From Boswellia sacra (lineage: Eukaryota; Streptophyta; Magnoliopsida; Sapindales; Burseraceae): a stretch of DNA of 64,000 bases. This document shows positions 1-10,690 of the stretch, piece by piece. The notes below the pieces were generated by a model, which saw nothing but the letters and a program-made list of their open reading frames with translations, did not search any database and was not told the origin of the DNA. Where the stretch lies: positions 62,001 to 126,000 of the forward strand of contig SNVD02004371.1 of the NCBI GenBank assembly GCA_013180625.2. Reading direction: 5' to 3'. The position numbers were made by a program, and so were the translations under genes. How positions within the stretch are numbered: position 1 is the stretch's first letter; each line of letters begins with the position of its first letter.

Positions 1-1045
1 TCAATTACAATAGATGTTCAAGCGACAGGACCAAACAATAAGATATTATCTATTCGCATGTGTGGCCAAGCTATTCCATCGTTAAAGTTAGGATTTTAAA
101 CCTGGCGTAAGAATGAATAGTTGTATGGATCATATGCAAAGTTTGCCAAATTTGCAACAATCTTCTCCTTCGTTGCTGTAAGAAGAGAACCTCATTAGAT
201 TACAACAATTTCAAACGGTACACAGAAACAAAAGTTGAGATAAATTCAAACAATAAAAATAATAAAAATCGAGCAATAAAAATTAAAAACAACAGCAACC
301 CGTCAAGAAAAATTAAATTTTTAAACGTAAAATCTGTAACAAAATGGAAAAGCAAGCATACCTTCGTCGGTTGTGTTCTGAAACAGGCTCACCAATTCCT
401 ATATCATAATTATTAAAAAAAATAAAAATCAAAAATTCCAAAATTAAGTGAAAATTGAGAAGATTAGAACGGAGTTGAGAAAAGGGCAAGTGAAGAATTA
501 CTTGAAGGCATTGCTATCGTGGGGTTCCATGCTGTCCTGTTCTCTCTTCTTCTCTCTCATTCTTAGTAAACATGTGGCCTTCTACGACTACTTGTCTCTG
601 ATTATTACAATCACACTCATTGCATCTGCTAGTGGTGGTGGCGGCGCAGTCGACGGAGGGGTTGGAGGTGGAGTGGCGGCGGAAGAGGGTGGTGCAGTTG
701 GCAAGTGGCGGGAGTGGTTAAATGTTGGTGCTTCCGGTGAGGTGACGCCCAAATATTTCCCTCTGTAGCCTGGAAAATGTGCTTTGGGATGTTCCATGGA
801 GACCCGAAACTAACAATCCGCCAGTTAGCTTTAACGGAGTAGTTTTCTCTCGGCGCCAAAAATAAACTTGATATAAATTTAATAGATTAATCGGGAAATA
901 AAAATTACTATAAGAATTTTTTAAAAACATCATTAGCTTGCTTGACATATTTCTGAATTCAGTTAAAAAGTACCAAATCAACTATAATAAATTGTTTTTA
1001 TTGTAACTTTTAATTAAATTAAGAATGATATATCAAACTAGGTTA
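1..1045. other. Flanking DNA, no firm gene
   Basis: AT-rich DNA with a GC-richer patch at about 600-860. A plus-strand frame ending at 768 would encode a hydrophobic stretch followed by a Gly/Ala-rich tail, and the minus strand of the same patch gives a Pro/Ala-rich frame starting near 797. Mutually complementary Gly-rich and Pro-rich frames are what a GGC/GGT-rich repeat produces, so neither is called a gene. Either could be a first exon of a gene that continues outside the window. Confidence 0.3.
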
Positions 1046-1050
1046 GTATA
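1046..1050. repeat. Target-site duplication GTATA, left copy
   Basis: GTATA lies directly before the TG of the left LTR and is repeated at 12507-12511 directly after the CA of the right LTR. A 5-bp duplication is the usual signature of Ty3/gypsy integration and shows that the two LTRs belong to one insertion. Confidence 0.95.
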
Positions 1051-1077
1051 TGTTATGGCCATAACAATATTGGGCCT

Positions 1078-1413
1078 CAATTATTTCTAATACAGTAAGC
1101 CCATTACTGAAGCACATTATTTGGGTCCATTGTCTGGGTCCCACAATGATCCATCCTGTCTCAATTATTTCTAATACAGTAAGCCCATTACTGAAACCCA
1201 TTATTTGGATCCATTGTCTGGGTCCCACAATGACCCATCCTGACTCAATTATTTCTAATACAGTAAACCCATTACTGAAGCCCATTATTTGGGCTCATTG
1301 TCTGGGTCCCACAATGACCCATCCTGACTCAAATATTTCTAATACAGTAAGCCCATTACTGAAGCCCATTATTTGGGCCCATTGTCTGGGTCCCACAATG
1401 ACCCATCCTGACT
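1078..1413 (+). repeat. Four 84-bp tandem repeats in U3
   Basis: Units start at 1078, 1162, 1246 and 1330. Each contains short internal repeats of a CCCATT core (CCCATTACTGAAG, CCCATTATTTGGG, CCCATTGTCTGGG). They sit immediately upstream of the TATA box, where LTR enhancers normally lie, so a role in transcription strength is possible but is inferred only from position. Confidence 0.9.
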
Positions 1414-1415
1414 CC

Positions 1416-1423
1416 TATATAAA
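1416..1423 (+). promoter_or_regulatory. TATA box of 5' LTR
   Basis: TATATAAA directly downstream of the 84-bp array, duplicated at 12238-12245 in the 3' LTR. Transcription would be expected to start about 30 bp further on, near 1450. Confidence 0.75.
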
Positions 1424-1674
1424 CCCTCCGAATTATTACTCAATATATGCACACTTTTCTGAACTCATTCTCTCTCTAAATTTCCTTTGCTTTTGAGAGC
1501 TTCTCTCTCTAGGAAATTCTCCCAGAAAATTCCGGAGTGCCGGAAACTGACTTGAGCGTCGGAGGGTCTTCGCCGGCACCCCTGACTGTTTTTCTTTGCT
1601 CGCAGGATTGGACCCGACGTACGATTCGAGCTCCGACCCGCTTCCCGGTCGTCCGGAAATCGTGCATCAACAGT

Positions 1675-1693
1675 TGGGCGCCGTCTGTGGGGA
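1675..1693 (+). other. Primer-binding site
   Basis: TGGGCGCCGTCTGTGGGGA begins two bases after the LTR end. The initial TGG pairs with the CCA tail of a tRNA; the remaining bases define the tRNA, which I did not identify with certainty. Confidence 0.8.
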
Positions 1694-1749
1694 ACGACAA
1701 TTTAAGCCTCTTTAGTTGTTGCTCCCATCCAAACGTACTCAAACACATC

Positions 1750-4700
1750 ATGAGTCACGAATCCCAACACTCAACCTCCCTAGAGGTTGACGAAGAAATC
1801 GAGGTAGAAGCACCTCCCCGACGCCGAAGGGTAGTTGACACAGGGAGAGCTTTAGTGATATCCTCTGGGGTGGGGCCTAACCTCAGGCAACCCCGACTTC
1901 CACTTAGAAGACCAAGGAAGGGCAAGGCGAATCGATTAACTACCATGGAACATACCATGCGAAATTTCAGTGAACAGATGAATCGTATGGTGACTATTTT
2001 CAACCAAGCATTTGGGCAAAGTGCTCAACTGGCTACAAACACTGCTGGGAATAACCCAATTAGTGGCATGGTAGTACCTAATGTCCAGACGGATGTTGGT
2101 GGGCATCCTGATATAGTCGCCCAGACTATTGGATTGCCTCGCCATCAAGTCATTCAACCGAATCTTCCCCATCCTACTGTTCAAGGAGGGGATGGTCGCC
2201 CAAAGATTCCCTCCCCTTCGCATATCATATCTGAACAACAGTTAGCAGCAGTAGACCTCCGACACTCTCTGAACAAAAAGCGCCATACAAGCGTTGAGCA
2301 GGTACCAAGGGGAAGTAATATTGATCAGCCAGCTTATTCTTATCATGGTCCTTACGCCCCGGGGGGTAACTATCAGTCAAAGAGAAATCGCCCCAGCTCA
2401 CCACCTAGAGTTAAGAATCATCGCCCAGATGTTGTCCCAATGGATATCTCAAAGGAGGAGACATCGGATAATCATTATGCGGAGTTCAAGCGAGAAATGG
2501 ATGAAAAAATCCATAAACTGGAGAAGTTGATTAAGCGTTCAGGAGGAGAAGAAGATGGTCGTCCACAATGGGAATCACCCTTTGCTGAAGATATCCTTAG
2601 GGAAAGATACCCATACGGATTCCGGATGCCGCAACTTGAGCTGTACCAAGGGACGACGGACCCCCGAGAGCATTTAGACTCTTTTATTTCTCATATGGAG
2701 ATACAAGGGGCCTTAGGGGGAATCATGTGTAGAACTTTTTCTCTTACCCTTGGAAGATCTGCTAAGCAATGGTATAGAAGGCTACCAGCTGCATCCATCT
2801 CCAGCTTTGATGAACTTGCTCGTAGCTTCCTCACACATTTTAGCAATATGAAGACAAGAAGTCGACCAGCACAGAGCCTTCTGTCAATCAAGCAGGGTCG
2901 TAATGAATCCCTCCGTGCGTTTGTGGACAGATATCAGCAGGAGGTTGCCCGAGTGGATCTATTTAACGATGGTTACGCTATGCAAGGTTTGGTTCAAGGA
3001 ATCAGAAGGGAGCTCCCTCTAGCATGGGAATTCTCTGTTAACCTCCCACGCACGTACCAAGAAGCATTAGCAAGGATCTCTAGCCATGCTGATGCAGAAA
3101 AAATTTTTCAAGCAAATTACCCTGGGCAGACTCCGGTGATACCAAATTCCTCACGTGCAGATAGACGACCATATGATAATCATAGAAGAGAATCTCATGA
3201 TAGAAATCGAAGGTCGATTCCGGATCGACGCTCTGATCGCTTCTTGTTGCAAGGGTCATCCACCCAACCCCGCCAAGAGCATCATGATCGACCTCAGGAG
3301 GAACACCGCACTTTCACATTACTTAATATTCCACAGCAGGATATCTTGAAGGAAATTAAAGATAAAGGTCTACTGAAAGAACCTGCCCCCTTACGGTCGA
3401 ATCCAAAAACAAGAGACAAGAGAAAGTTTTGTCATTTCCACCAGGCTCATGGTCATAATACTGCAGACTGTTTCGAACTGAGGAGACAAATCGAGGGTCT
3501 TATCAAGGATGGCCAGCTACAAGAATACATTTATCAGCCCCCTGAACCATCCAACAAGAATGACAAAGGGAAGGAACCATTAGAAGAAGTAGCCACAATT
3601 TTTGGGGGAGTAGTGGCTGGTTCGAGTTCCCAAGCCCGAAGGCACCTAGCTAGGCAAGCAAGATATGACCTCCCTCGCCACGAAGTCAACTTGACAGCCT
3701 CCTCCACCAATGTTGGGGATCGTGATGTTATCTCCTTTTCATCGCAAGATGCGCAGGGTATCTATCATCCACATTGTGATGCCTTGGTCCTTACAGTAAT
3801 AGTGACAAATAAAAGGCTACGAAGAGTACTGATTGACAACGGGAGCTCGGCTAACATAATGTCATTGGATGCATTTGATCGATTGGGTCTTAACAGTAAA
3901 AATATGAGAGGCATCCAAACTTCCCTGATAGGATTCGCTGGAGGAAAAGTTATTCTCGAAGGAGTAATTTCGTTACCAGTGACCTTGGGAGAAGGTTCCC
4001 TGCAAACAACCAAGATGGTGAACTTCCTTATAGTAGATCACCCGGGTGTTTATAACGCCATTCTTGGACGGCCATCACTTTACGACTTCAAGGCCGTGAT
4101 GGGTGTCTATCATTATGTCCTGAAATTTTCACCCGCAGGGATAGGAGAAGTAAGAGGTGAACAACGAACCTCTCGAGAATGCTACAACATGGCTTTCAAA
4201 GAGAAGGCACATAAGCTATGGATGATTCATGGAGAACCATCCGAGGGGATGGAAAGTTTGGATCCACGAGACCAAGAGAAAGGGGAAGCTGTAGCTCCAA
4301 TGGAAGGGATGGATGACGTCCCAGTTTGTTTGAATAATTCAGAGAAGACAGTGAAGGTGGGTAAGAATCTTCCTCTACCAATCAAGGATAGGTTGATTGG
4401 TTTTCTCCGAGAGTACAGCGACGTTTTTGCATGGTCTCATGAAGACACGCCCGGCATAGACCCGAATATAGCTGTCCACCGCCTTAATGTCAATCCTCAA
4501 GCTCAACCCGTTCGACAAAAGAGGAGGTACCAAGCCCCAGAGCGTTCAGAGGCAATTGCCTTAGAAGTGGGAAAACTCTTGACAAGTGGAATCATTCGAG
4601 AGGTAAACTACCCCGAATGGCTCTCTAATGTTGTATTGGTGAAAAAAGCCAATGGAAAATGGCGTGTCTGCATCGACTTCAAAGATTTGAACAAGCATTG

Positions 4701-7365
4701 TCCAAAAGACAGTTTTCCACTGCCCAGGATAGATCAATTAGTCGATGCCACAGCTGGCCACCAATTGCTGAGCTTCATGGATGCTTATTCTGGTTATAAC
4801 CAGATTCCCATGTATTCAAAGGATGAAGAAAAAACAGCCTTCATCACTGATAGAGGGTTGTACTGTTATCGGATGATGCCTTTCGGATTGAAAAACGCTG
4901 GAGCGACTTATCAACGGTTGGTAAACTCCATGTTTGCTCCTCTCCTAGGAAAGACGATGGAAGTTTATGTGGATGATATGCTCACCAAGAGCATGGACGC
5001 TAGATCCCACGTAGACGACCTCCGAACAACTTTTGACATCCTCTGGAAGCATGATATGAAGCTGAATCCCACCAAATGTGCTTTTGGGGTATCCTCTGGG
5101 AAGTTCTTAGGATTTATTGTCACCCAAAGGGGGATAGAGGCCAATCCTGAGAAAATCCAAGCACTTATGCGACTGGAGTCTCCCAAAACTCTAAAGGATA
5201 TCCAAGTCCTCACTGGACGAGTGGCCGCCTTAAATCGCTTTATTTCTAGGGCGACTGACAAATGTCACCCTTTCTTCAAAGCGTTAAGGAAGTGCAAGCA
5301 GTTTGAATGGACAAATGAGTGTGAGAAAGCTTTCCTACAGCTGAAGAAGTACTTAGGTTCTCCTCCTCTCCTCTCCAAACCAATTTTGGGGGAACCACTC
5401 TTTCTGTATCTAGCAGTCTCCGCATGTGCAGTGAGTGCAGCTCTTGTCCGTGAAGATCAGGGAATCCAGAGGCCAGTCTATTATGTGAGTAAGGCCTTGT
5501 CGGATGTCGAGGGTAGATACCCTCCTATGGAGAAGCTGGCTCTCGCCTTAGTTGTTGCGGCACGAAAGCTTCGCCCATATTTTCAAGCACATACTGTTAT
5601 GGTCCCAACTGATCACCCTTTACGACAGATACTCTATCGTCCAGAGCTTTCTGGAAGACTTGTCAAGTGGTCCATTGAGTTGGGAGAGTTTGACATACAC
5701 TATGTTGCAAGACCATCAATCAAAGGGCAAGCAATCGCTGACTTCATTGCCGAATTTTCAAGTAGTATAGAAAATAAGGATGAAGAGACCAGTACAGGGT
5801 CAAGTGATCGACCAATGTCCATGGGAATCGATCCACAGAAGGCATGGATCTTGTTCATAGATGGGTCATCTAACAAGATTGGTAGTGGAGCTGGCTTGAT
5901 TCTGTCAACCCCGGATGGAGTAGAGGTGTCTGTGGCACTACGTTTCAATTTTAAAGCCACAAATAATGTCGCAGAGTATGAAGCTCTCCTTGGAGGACTT
6001 AGGCTGGCAGTTGCCCTGGGGGTAGGAGAGATCGTCATCCACAGCGATTTTCAACTTGTGGTTAACCAAATCCGTGGAGACTATCAGGCCAAAGGCTCTA
6101 CCATGATAGCTTACTTGGGTAGAGTTAACTCCCTTCTGCGCGGTTTTAAAGGTTTCGACATCGTAAGAGTCCCAAGGGTGGAGAATGCAAAGGCTGATAG
6201 TTTAGCCAGAATTGCTTCAGGAATAGACCCCCTTCTACCGACCGCCTATCACATGGTCGTTCTAGAATCTCCAAGCATATCACAACATGAGCTTCCGCCA
6301 GAGAAAACAATGACCATAAACGGTAGCCCTTGTTGGATGGACCATATCATAAAGTTCTTAGAAACGGGGGAACATCCAGCTAACCGAAACGAAGCGATCA
6401 AGGTAAGGGAGAGAGCATCAAGGTACACTATGGTCAATGGTGTTCTTTACAAAAGAGGATTCAGCCTTCCTCTTCTAAAATGTCTTCGCCCAGAAGAAGC
6501 TGATTATGTTCTTAGGGAAATCCACGAAGGGATATGTGGTAACCATTCTGGTGGACGATCTCTAGCTCATAAGTGTATCAGGCAAGGATACTATTGGCCA
6601 ACCATGAAAAATGATGCTAAAACATTTTCAACTAGGTGCAACAAGTGCCAAAGGTTTGCCAACATTCCAAGGAAAGCTCCTGAGAACATGACTCCAATGA
6701 CAGCCCCGTGGCCGTTCGCCCAATGGGGACTAGACCTTATTGGACCTCTTCCAATGGGTAAAGGTCAAGTTAAATATGATTTTGTGGCAATTGATTACTT
6801 CACTAAGTGGGCAGAAGCTGAACCCCTCGCATCGATTACTGAAAAGAAGACCACAGACTTTGTAAAGAAGTCAATTGTCTATAGGTTTGGTATCCCTCAC
6901 ACCATCATTACGGACAATGGCAAGCAATTCGACAACTCCAACTTCAGGAACTTCTGTAAGGAGTTGAACATCTCTTTGTGCTTTTCATCTCCGGCTCATC
7001 CTCAAGCAAACGGTCAGGTGGAGGCTATTAACAAAACAATTAAACACCTCCTCAAAACCAAATTAGATGCTAGGAAAGGTGCATGGCCAGAAGAGCTTCC
7101 ACAAGTGCTTTGGGCATACCGAACCACTGTCCATACAGCAACAGGAGCAACCCCATACTCCTTGGCGTTTGGCTCGGAAGCTGTCATACTTGTCGAAATT
7201 GGCCTTCCATCACCTCGTACCGAGGGATATGACAAAGAGCTTAATCATAGAAGCCTTCAACTCAACCTGGATCTTCTTGAGGAGGAAAGGGATCTCACTA
7301 GTGTAAAGGTTGCTGCTCACCAAGAGAGGGTTGCTCGATATTTCAACTCTAAGGTTAAGCGCTGA
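1750..7365 (+). CDS. Tat gag-pol polyprotein, stopped in integrase C-terminus
   Basis: A single frame of 1871 codons from the ATG at 1750; the frame is open further upstream, but this is the first ATG after the LTR and primer site. Domains by residue: retrotransposon Gag about 291-445; a CHFHQAHGHNTADC zinc-knuckle-like motif about 560-574; aspartic protease with DNGSSA about 695; reverse transcriptase about 917-1200 with YVDD at 1073; RNase H of the retroviral type about 1217-1337; a second, archaeal-like RNase H about 1366-1490 (FIDGSS, NNVAEYEAL, HSD); integrase with HHCC zinc region about 1590-1633 and core D, D, E in GLDLIG, ITDNG and GQVEAI. The double RNase H is diagnostic for Tat. The frame ends at a TGA (7363-7365) inside the integrase C-terminal region; the same frame stays open beyond it to 7569. 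Confidence 0.93.
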   Translation: MSHESQHSTSLEVDEEIEVEAPPRRRRVVDTGRALVISSGVGPNLRQPRLPLRRPRKGKANRLTTMEHTMRNFSEQMNRMVTIFNQAFGQSAQLATNTAGNNPISGMVVPNVQTDVGGHPDIVAQTIGLPRHQVIQPNLPHPTVQGGDGRPKIPSPSHIISEQQLAAVDLRHSLNKKRHTSVEQVPRGSNIDQPAYSYHGPYAPGGNYQSKRNRPSSPPRVKNHRPDVVPMDISKEETSDNHYAEFKREMDEKIHKLEKLIKRSGGEEDGRPQWESPFAEDILRERYPYGFRMPQLELYQGTTDPREHLDSFISHMEIQGALGGIMCRTFSLTLGRSAKQWYRRLPAASISSFDELARSFLTHFSNMKTRSRPAQSLLSIKQGRNESLRAFVDRYQQEVARVDLFNDGYAMQGLVQGIRRELPLAWEFSVNLPRTYQEALARISSHADAEKIFQANYPGQTPVIPNSSRADRRPYDNHRRESHDRNRRSIPDRRSDRFLLQGSSTQPRQEHHDRPQEEHRTFTLLNIPQQDILKEIKDKGLLKEPAPLRSNPKTRDKRKFCHFHQAHGHNTADCFELRRQIEGLIKDGQLQEYIYQPPEPSNKNDKGKEPLEEVATIFGGVVAGSSSQARRHLARQARYDLPRHEVNLTASSTNVGDRDVISFSSQDAQGIYHPHCDALVLTVIVTNKRLRRVLIDNGSSANIMSLDAFDRLGLNSKNMRGIQTSLIGFAGGKVILEGVISLPVTLGEGSLQTTKMVNFLIVDHPGVYNAILGRPSLYDFKAVMGVYHYVLKFSPAGIGEVRGEQRTSRECYNMAFKEKAHKLWMIHGEPSEGMESLDPRDQEKGEAVAPMEGMDDVPVCLNNSEKTVKVGKNLPLPIKDRLIGFLREYSDVFAWSHEDTPGIDPNIAVHRLNVNPQAQPVRQKRRYQAPERSEAIALEVGKLLTSGIIREVNYPEWLSNVVLVKKANGKWRVCIDFKDLNKHCPKDSFPLPRIDQLVDATAGHQLLSFMDAYSGYNQIPMYSKDEEKTAFITDRGLYCYRMMPFGLKNAGATYQRLVNSMFAPLLGKTMEVYVDDMLTKSMDARSHVDDLRTTFDILWKHDMKLNPTKCAFGVSSGKFLGFIVTQRGIEANPEKIQALMRLESPKTLKDIQVLTGRVAALNRFISRATDKCHPFFKALRKCKQFEWTNECEKAFLQLKKYLGSPPLLSKPILGEPLFLYLAVSACAVSAALVREDQGIQRPVYYVSKALSDVEGRYPPMEKLALALVVAARKLRPYFQAHTVMVPTDHPLRQILYRPELSGRLVKWSIELGEFDIHYVARPSIKGQAIADFIAEFSSSIENKDEETSTGSSDRPMSMGIDPQKAWILFIDGSSNKIGSGAGLILSTPDGVEVSVALRFNFKATNNVAEYEALLGGLRLAVALGVGEIVIHSDFQLVVNQIRGDYQAKGSTMIAYLGRVNSLLRGFKGFDIVRVPRVENAKADSLARIASGIDPLLPTAYHMVVLESPSISQHELPPEKTMTINGSPCWMDHIIKFLETGEHPANRNEAIKVRERASRYTMVNGVLYKRGFSLPLLKCLRPEEADYVLREIHEGICGNHSGGRSLAHKCIRQGYYWPTMKNDAKTFSTRCNKCQRFANIPRKAPENMTPMTAPWPFAQWGLDLIGPLPMGKGQVKYDFVAIDYFTKWAEAEPLASITEKKTTDFVKKSIVYRFGIPHTIITDNGKQFDNSNFRNFCKELNISLCFSSPAHPQANGQVEAINKTIKHLLKTKLDARKGAWPEELPQVLWAYRTTVHTATGATPYSLAFGSEAVILVEIGLPSPRTEGYDKELNHRSLQLNLDLLEEERDLTSVKVAAHQERVARYFNSKVKR

Positions 7366-7569
7366 TCTTTCCAAGAGGGAGACTTGGTTTTGAGACAAGT
7401 ACTACAAAGTACCCGAGATCCTACTGATGGAGCATTGGGGCCCAACTGGGAGGGTCCCTATCAAGTCAAGGCAGTCATCCGACCAGGCACCTACAGACTG
7501 GTCACCATGGATGGGAGGTCGCTCCGTCATCCATGGAATATTGAGCACTTGAAGAAGTACTACCCGTAA
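7366..7569 (+). pseudogene. Integrase C-terminal end, beyond premature stop
   Basis: The frame of gag-pol continues without another stop from 7366 to the TAA at 7567-7569. It has the GDLVL...LGPNWEGPYQV...HPWNIEHLKKYY pattern typical of the end of Ty3/gypsy integrases. The interrupting TGA is one C-to-T step from the CGA that would fit, a common change at methylated CpG in plant transposons. Readthrough is possible but not indicated by any visible signal. Confidence 0.85.
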
Positions 7570-7959
7570 TCTCTCTGTACGTGCAATAACTCCTTCCGGG
7601 AGCTTATGCATGTGTAACAACTCCCACAGGGAGACCAATAAAGAGATTATCAATAAAGTGTTCAATTCATTCAGAATTTTGTGATTGCATATCCTTAAAG
7701 CATATGTACGATCTAATTGCAATAAGATAGAAAGAGTAAAAGAATACAACACCAGAAAGAAAAAAAAATTCTTAGAGTTCTTATTTCAAAATTGGTTGAG
7801 GAGTGCCATGAATATAGTCCAAGTAAGGACAAACCTTACCTATAACATTGAACTGAAAGTAAAGACAATAAAAGGTAAGGTCAAGGCTTAGAAAGCAGCC
7901 TTGATATGATTATTCCCTACGAATAAGCATCTACTTAGTTGAAAGAATTCCAACTATCT
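7570..7959. other. Spacer between pol and antisense gene
   Basis: No convincing gene. Plus-strand AATAAA-like signals occur at about 7638-7655, shortly after pol. The antisense gene ends at 7960 on the other strand, so the two transcription units converge here. Confidence 0.5.
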
Positions 7960-10237
7960 CTAAGGAGTGGCCTCATCATCTCCTTCTTCGTCTGAAGAAG
8001 ATGAGGTAGAGTTGCCTTGCTTGGCCTGCCAGGCTACTGTGTCCAATGTCGACTCGTAATCCTCATCTTTAAGGATGAGGCGGTGGAATTGCTCAGGATC
8101 AGAGTTCGCTATCGGGATAGACTCTGCCACCAAGTTTAACTCTTCAGCTATGGGAGACTGATCAATCTCTGGGTAGCGGTCATGGAACCATCTACGCACC
8201 CCATTGACTCCATCAATAAAGGAGCGTTCCATAGCTTGCTGGTAGATACGACCCCTACGGAAGCGAGCAACTGCTTTGTCAATTCTACCTTGCTCAGCAA
8301 CAGCCCTCTCCCGAAGCTCTTGGCAAAAATCATTGGCCCTTTTATGCTGGATAGCTGCCTCCTTCTTGGCTTCGGACAAGTCTGCTTTCATTCTGCCCAT
8401 CTATTCCTTCATCTCTGCCATCTTTCTTTCCGTTTTAGTTAAGTTATCGAGGCAGACCAGATGTTTCGCCTTCCAGTCATCAACCTCAGAAGTGAGATGG
8501 TTAACTTCCTTGAGGAGGTTGGTGTTAGTAGACTCTCCTTGAGCTAAGGGTCCTGTCGCCTACAGAAAGAAATGCAAAGAGAGGAAAAGAGATAAGGCAT
8601 GACTTTCAAGAGTATAAAAGAAAAAGAGAGAAAGGGTCTTAGTAAAACCCAACCTGAAGTATGATATTCATCCCGACAGCGATCGCGTCAAAGTATGTGA
8701 GTTTAACATTCTCTGGAAAGACATTGGTAGGCATGAGACATGCAGCACTTTAAGATAATTCACGAAGGTAGTCTCCACATGTCGAGCCACTTTGAAAGCC
8801 CGTACTGTCAAAGGTAAAACGCCTAGGTAGTTAAGAGGCTGAGGGTAACTTGCTTCCAGTAGGCTTCGAGGCTGCCACTTCATCCGCAGGGCTGAACGGA
8901 GGTTGACCTATCAGGAACCGGCTTCCGTATGGGAATCTCCTTGTGACCACTGGCTCTCCTCTTCGAAGGTCCAAGAGTGGGAGGACTTCCGCTCCGTTTC
9001 TTCTGGGAAGAACCAAGCCTGTCATTAGTGAAGGGCTTAAAAGGCATCTTGGCTTCAAGTTGAGCGAACTGCTTCTTGGTAGGATGTAAAGGAAATAGAC
9101 CTGCACAAAAATAAAACTAGTAAGGCAACAAGCACATGCTTGATGAAGTGAGGAAAGATCAGAAAGTAATGATCAAGCTTACCTTCCGGAGGAATTGGAG
9201 GTGATAAGCCAAGACGGACCAATTGCTCCCGATCAGTGAGGCTATTCACGTTCTTTGAGTCCACGGGTAGCTTGAGTACCACTTGCAAGTCGTCTCTTTC
9301 TTTCTGAGATAACAGCGGACGTTTGGTCCAAGGAGCTGCAATAAAAACAGAAATGTATGTCAGGGGATCAGGAGTTTTCATAACAAAGATGGATAGGGTG
9401 TCATTATAATAGGATACCACAAAAACCAAAACGCCTCCTGATCCTCAACTTCTCCCCCTTCGGACGGGCACCTTCTTGATGCTTCCAACTGCCACCACAC
9501 CAGAATTGTTTATACTTCCATTCTTTCACATGTGAGGGGATGCCAAAAAGGCGGTTGGGGTCATCCGTCTTCCCTCGCTAAGATATGTAATAGTAACCCG
9601 TTTTCTCTCCATTCGGTGGGTGAATAGCAAAAATGTACTTAACATGGTTGGTGGTAGGATCACCAAGGCCTGCGCTCCTGAATAAACTTTGAAAAGCTAT
9701 CAGAAGTCTCCATCCATTGGCCGACAGTTGGGTAGGGGCAATGCCCATAGCATCGAGCATCCAACGAACATAATTATTAAAAGGCACCCAGAGACCAGCT
9801 CTCAATAACTCAAGGCTTAAACCGATGACACCTCGTGGTGGCCTACTCCACCGATTACCTTTCCTTGGAAGAAATAGGATGACTGAAGCCGGGATAAGGA
9901 AATGGGCTCTATATATTTTTAATCGATCGCCCGGGAGTTGATTATCAATATGGTCGGCCTCCCACCTCTTTTCAACCTCCGGTTCACTATCTGAGGTAGC
10001 AGAGGACGACCAGTCACTCTCCCCCTCAGTACCCACCACCTTGTGGTTAACAGAATTATGTCCTAGCTCACGATCCTGACCGAAGAAATTTTGGTAAAAC
10101 TCATTAACTTTTTTACGATTAGTCACAGGATCCTTATCCCTTGTAGACTGGGTTTGATGGCTCGATTCCCCCCGTAGCACTTTCACAGTGGTTTTAACTC
10201 TAGCCATCTGCACAGTCAAAGAGGGGTCGTTAGTCAT
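7960..10237 (-). pseudogene. Spliced antisense gene of the Tat element (Transposase_28-like)
   Basis: Four coding exons can be read on the minus strand: 10237-9418, 9335-9183, 9100-8654 and 8559-7960. All introns are GT-AG with T-rich acceptors (two are 82 bp) and phases agree at each junction. Exon 1 encodes an acidic Ser-rich stretch followed by a block (GLSLELLRAGLWVPF, LSANGWRLLIAF, EKTGYYYIS) that resembles the plant 'putative gypsy-type transposon' family PF04195. Exon 3 is basic. Exon 4 is helical and Lys/Glu-rich, coiled-coil like, with an acidic C-terminus (SSSSDEEGDDE). Lesions in this copy: TAG at 9578-9580, TGA plus a frameshift in exon 3 near 8880, and TAG at 8401-8403. An antisense gene in this place is known from the maize Grande element; its function is unknown. 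Confidence 0.75.
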
Positions 10238-10330
10238 CAAACCAAGTCTACTGAGGGAGGGAAGAGATGAAAGGAAAAAAATGTTGGGGGACTGTATTAA
10301 AAGTTTTCCAAAATAGCTCTCGAAAAATAC

Positions 10331-10690
10331 TTTGAAAATTCGCAGAAACACCCCCGCGAATAAAAATCAAAGTTTGAAAATTCGCGGAAACACCCCCGCG
10401 AATAAAAATCAAAGTTTAAAAAATCGCGGAAACACCCCTACAAATAAAAATCAAAGTTTAAAAAATCACAGAAACACCCCCACGAATAAAAATTAAAGTT
10501 TGAAAATTTGCGGAAACACCCCCGCGATTTAAAATCATAGTTTGAAAATTCGCGAAAACACCCCCGCGAATAAAAATCAAAGTTTGAAAATTTACGGAAA
10601 CACCCCCGCGAATAAAAATCAAAGTTCAAAAATTCGCGGAAATACCCCCGCGAATAAAAATCAAAGTTCGAAATTTTGCAGGAACACCCA
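10331..10690. repeat. 42-bp tandem array, eight copies plus a partial
   Basis: Units begin at 10331, 10373, 10415, 10457, 10499, 10541, 10583 and 10625, with a partial unit from 10667. Each holds an inverted repeat of TTCGCGG and CCCGCGAA around AAACACC, followed by an AT-rich TAAAAATCAAAG. Because 42 is a multiple of three, open frames run through the array, but they are repeat artefacts. Tandem repeats between pol and the 3' LTR are a known Tat trait. Confidence 0.95.

Larger units (their letters stand above)
1051..1672 (+). repeat. 5' LTR of the Tat element
   Basis: 622 bp starting TGTTATGG and ending CATCAACA. It opens with the 16-bp perfect palindrome TGTTATGGCCATAACA. The U3 part is almost wholly a tandem array of four 84-bp units (1078-1413), followed by a TATA box at 1416-1423 and a CT-rich leader. 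The 3' LTR has only three units but carries an extra 12 bp, exactly explaining the 72-bp length difference. Confidence 0.95.

Noticed and set aside
448..768. Gly-rich frame on the plus strand as a small gene
   Set aside because: It lacks an ATG at its start, and the complementary strand gives an equally long Pro-rich frame, so it looks like a composition effect.
10331..10690. CRISPR-like regularly spaced repeats
   Set aside because: Units are contiguous with no variable spacers, and the genome is a plant nucleus. It is a tandem array inside a retrotransposon.
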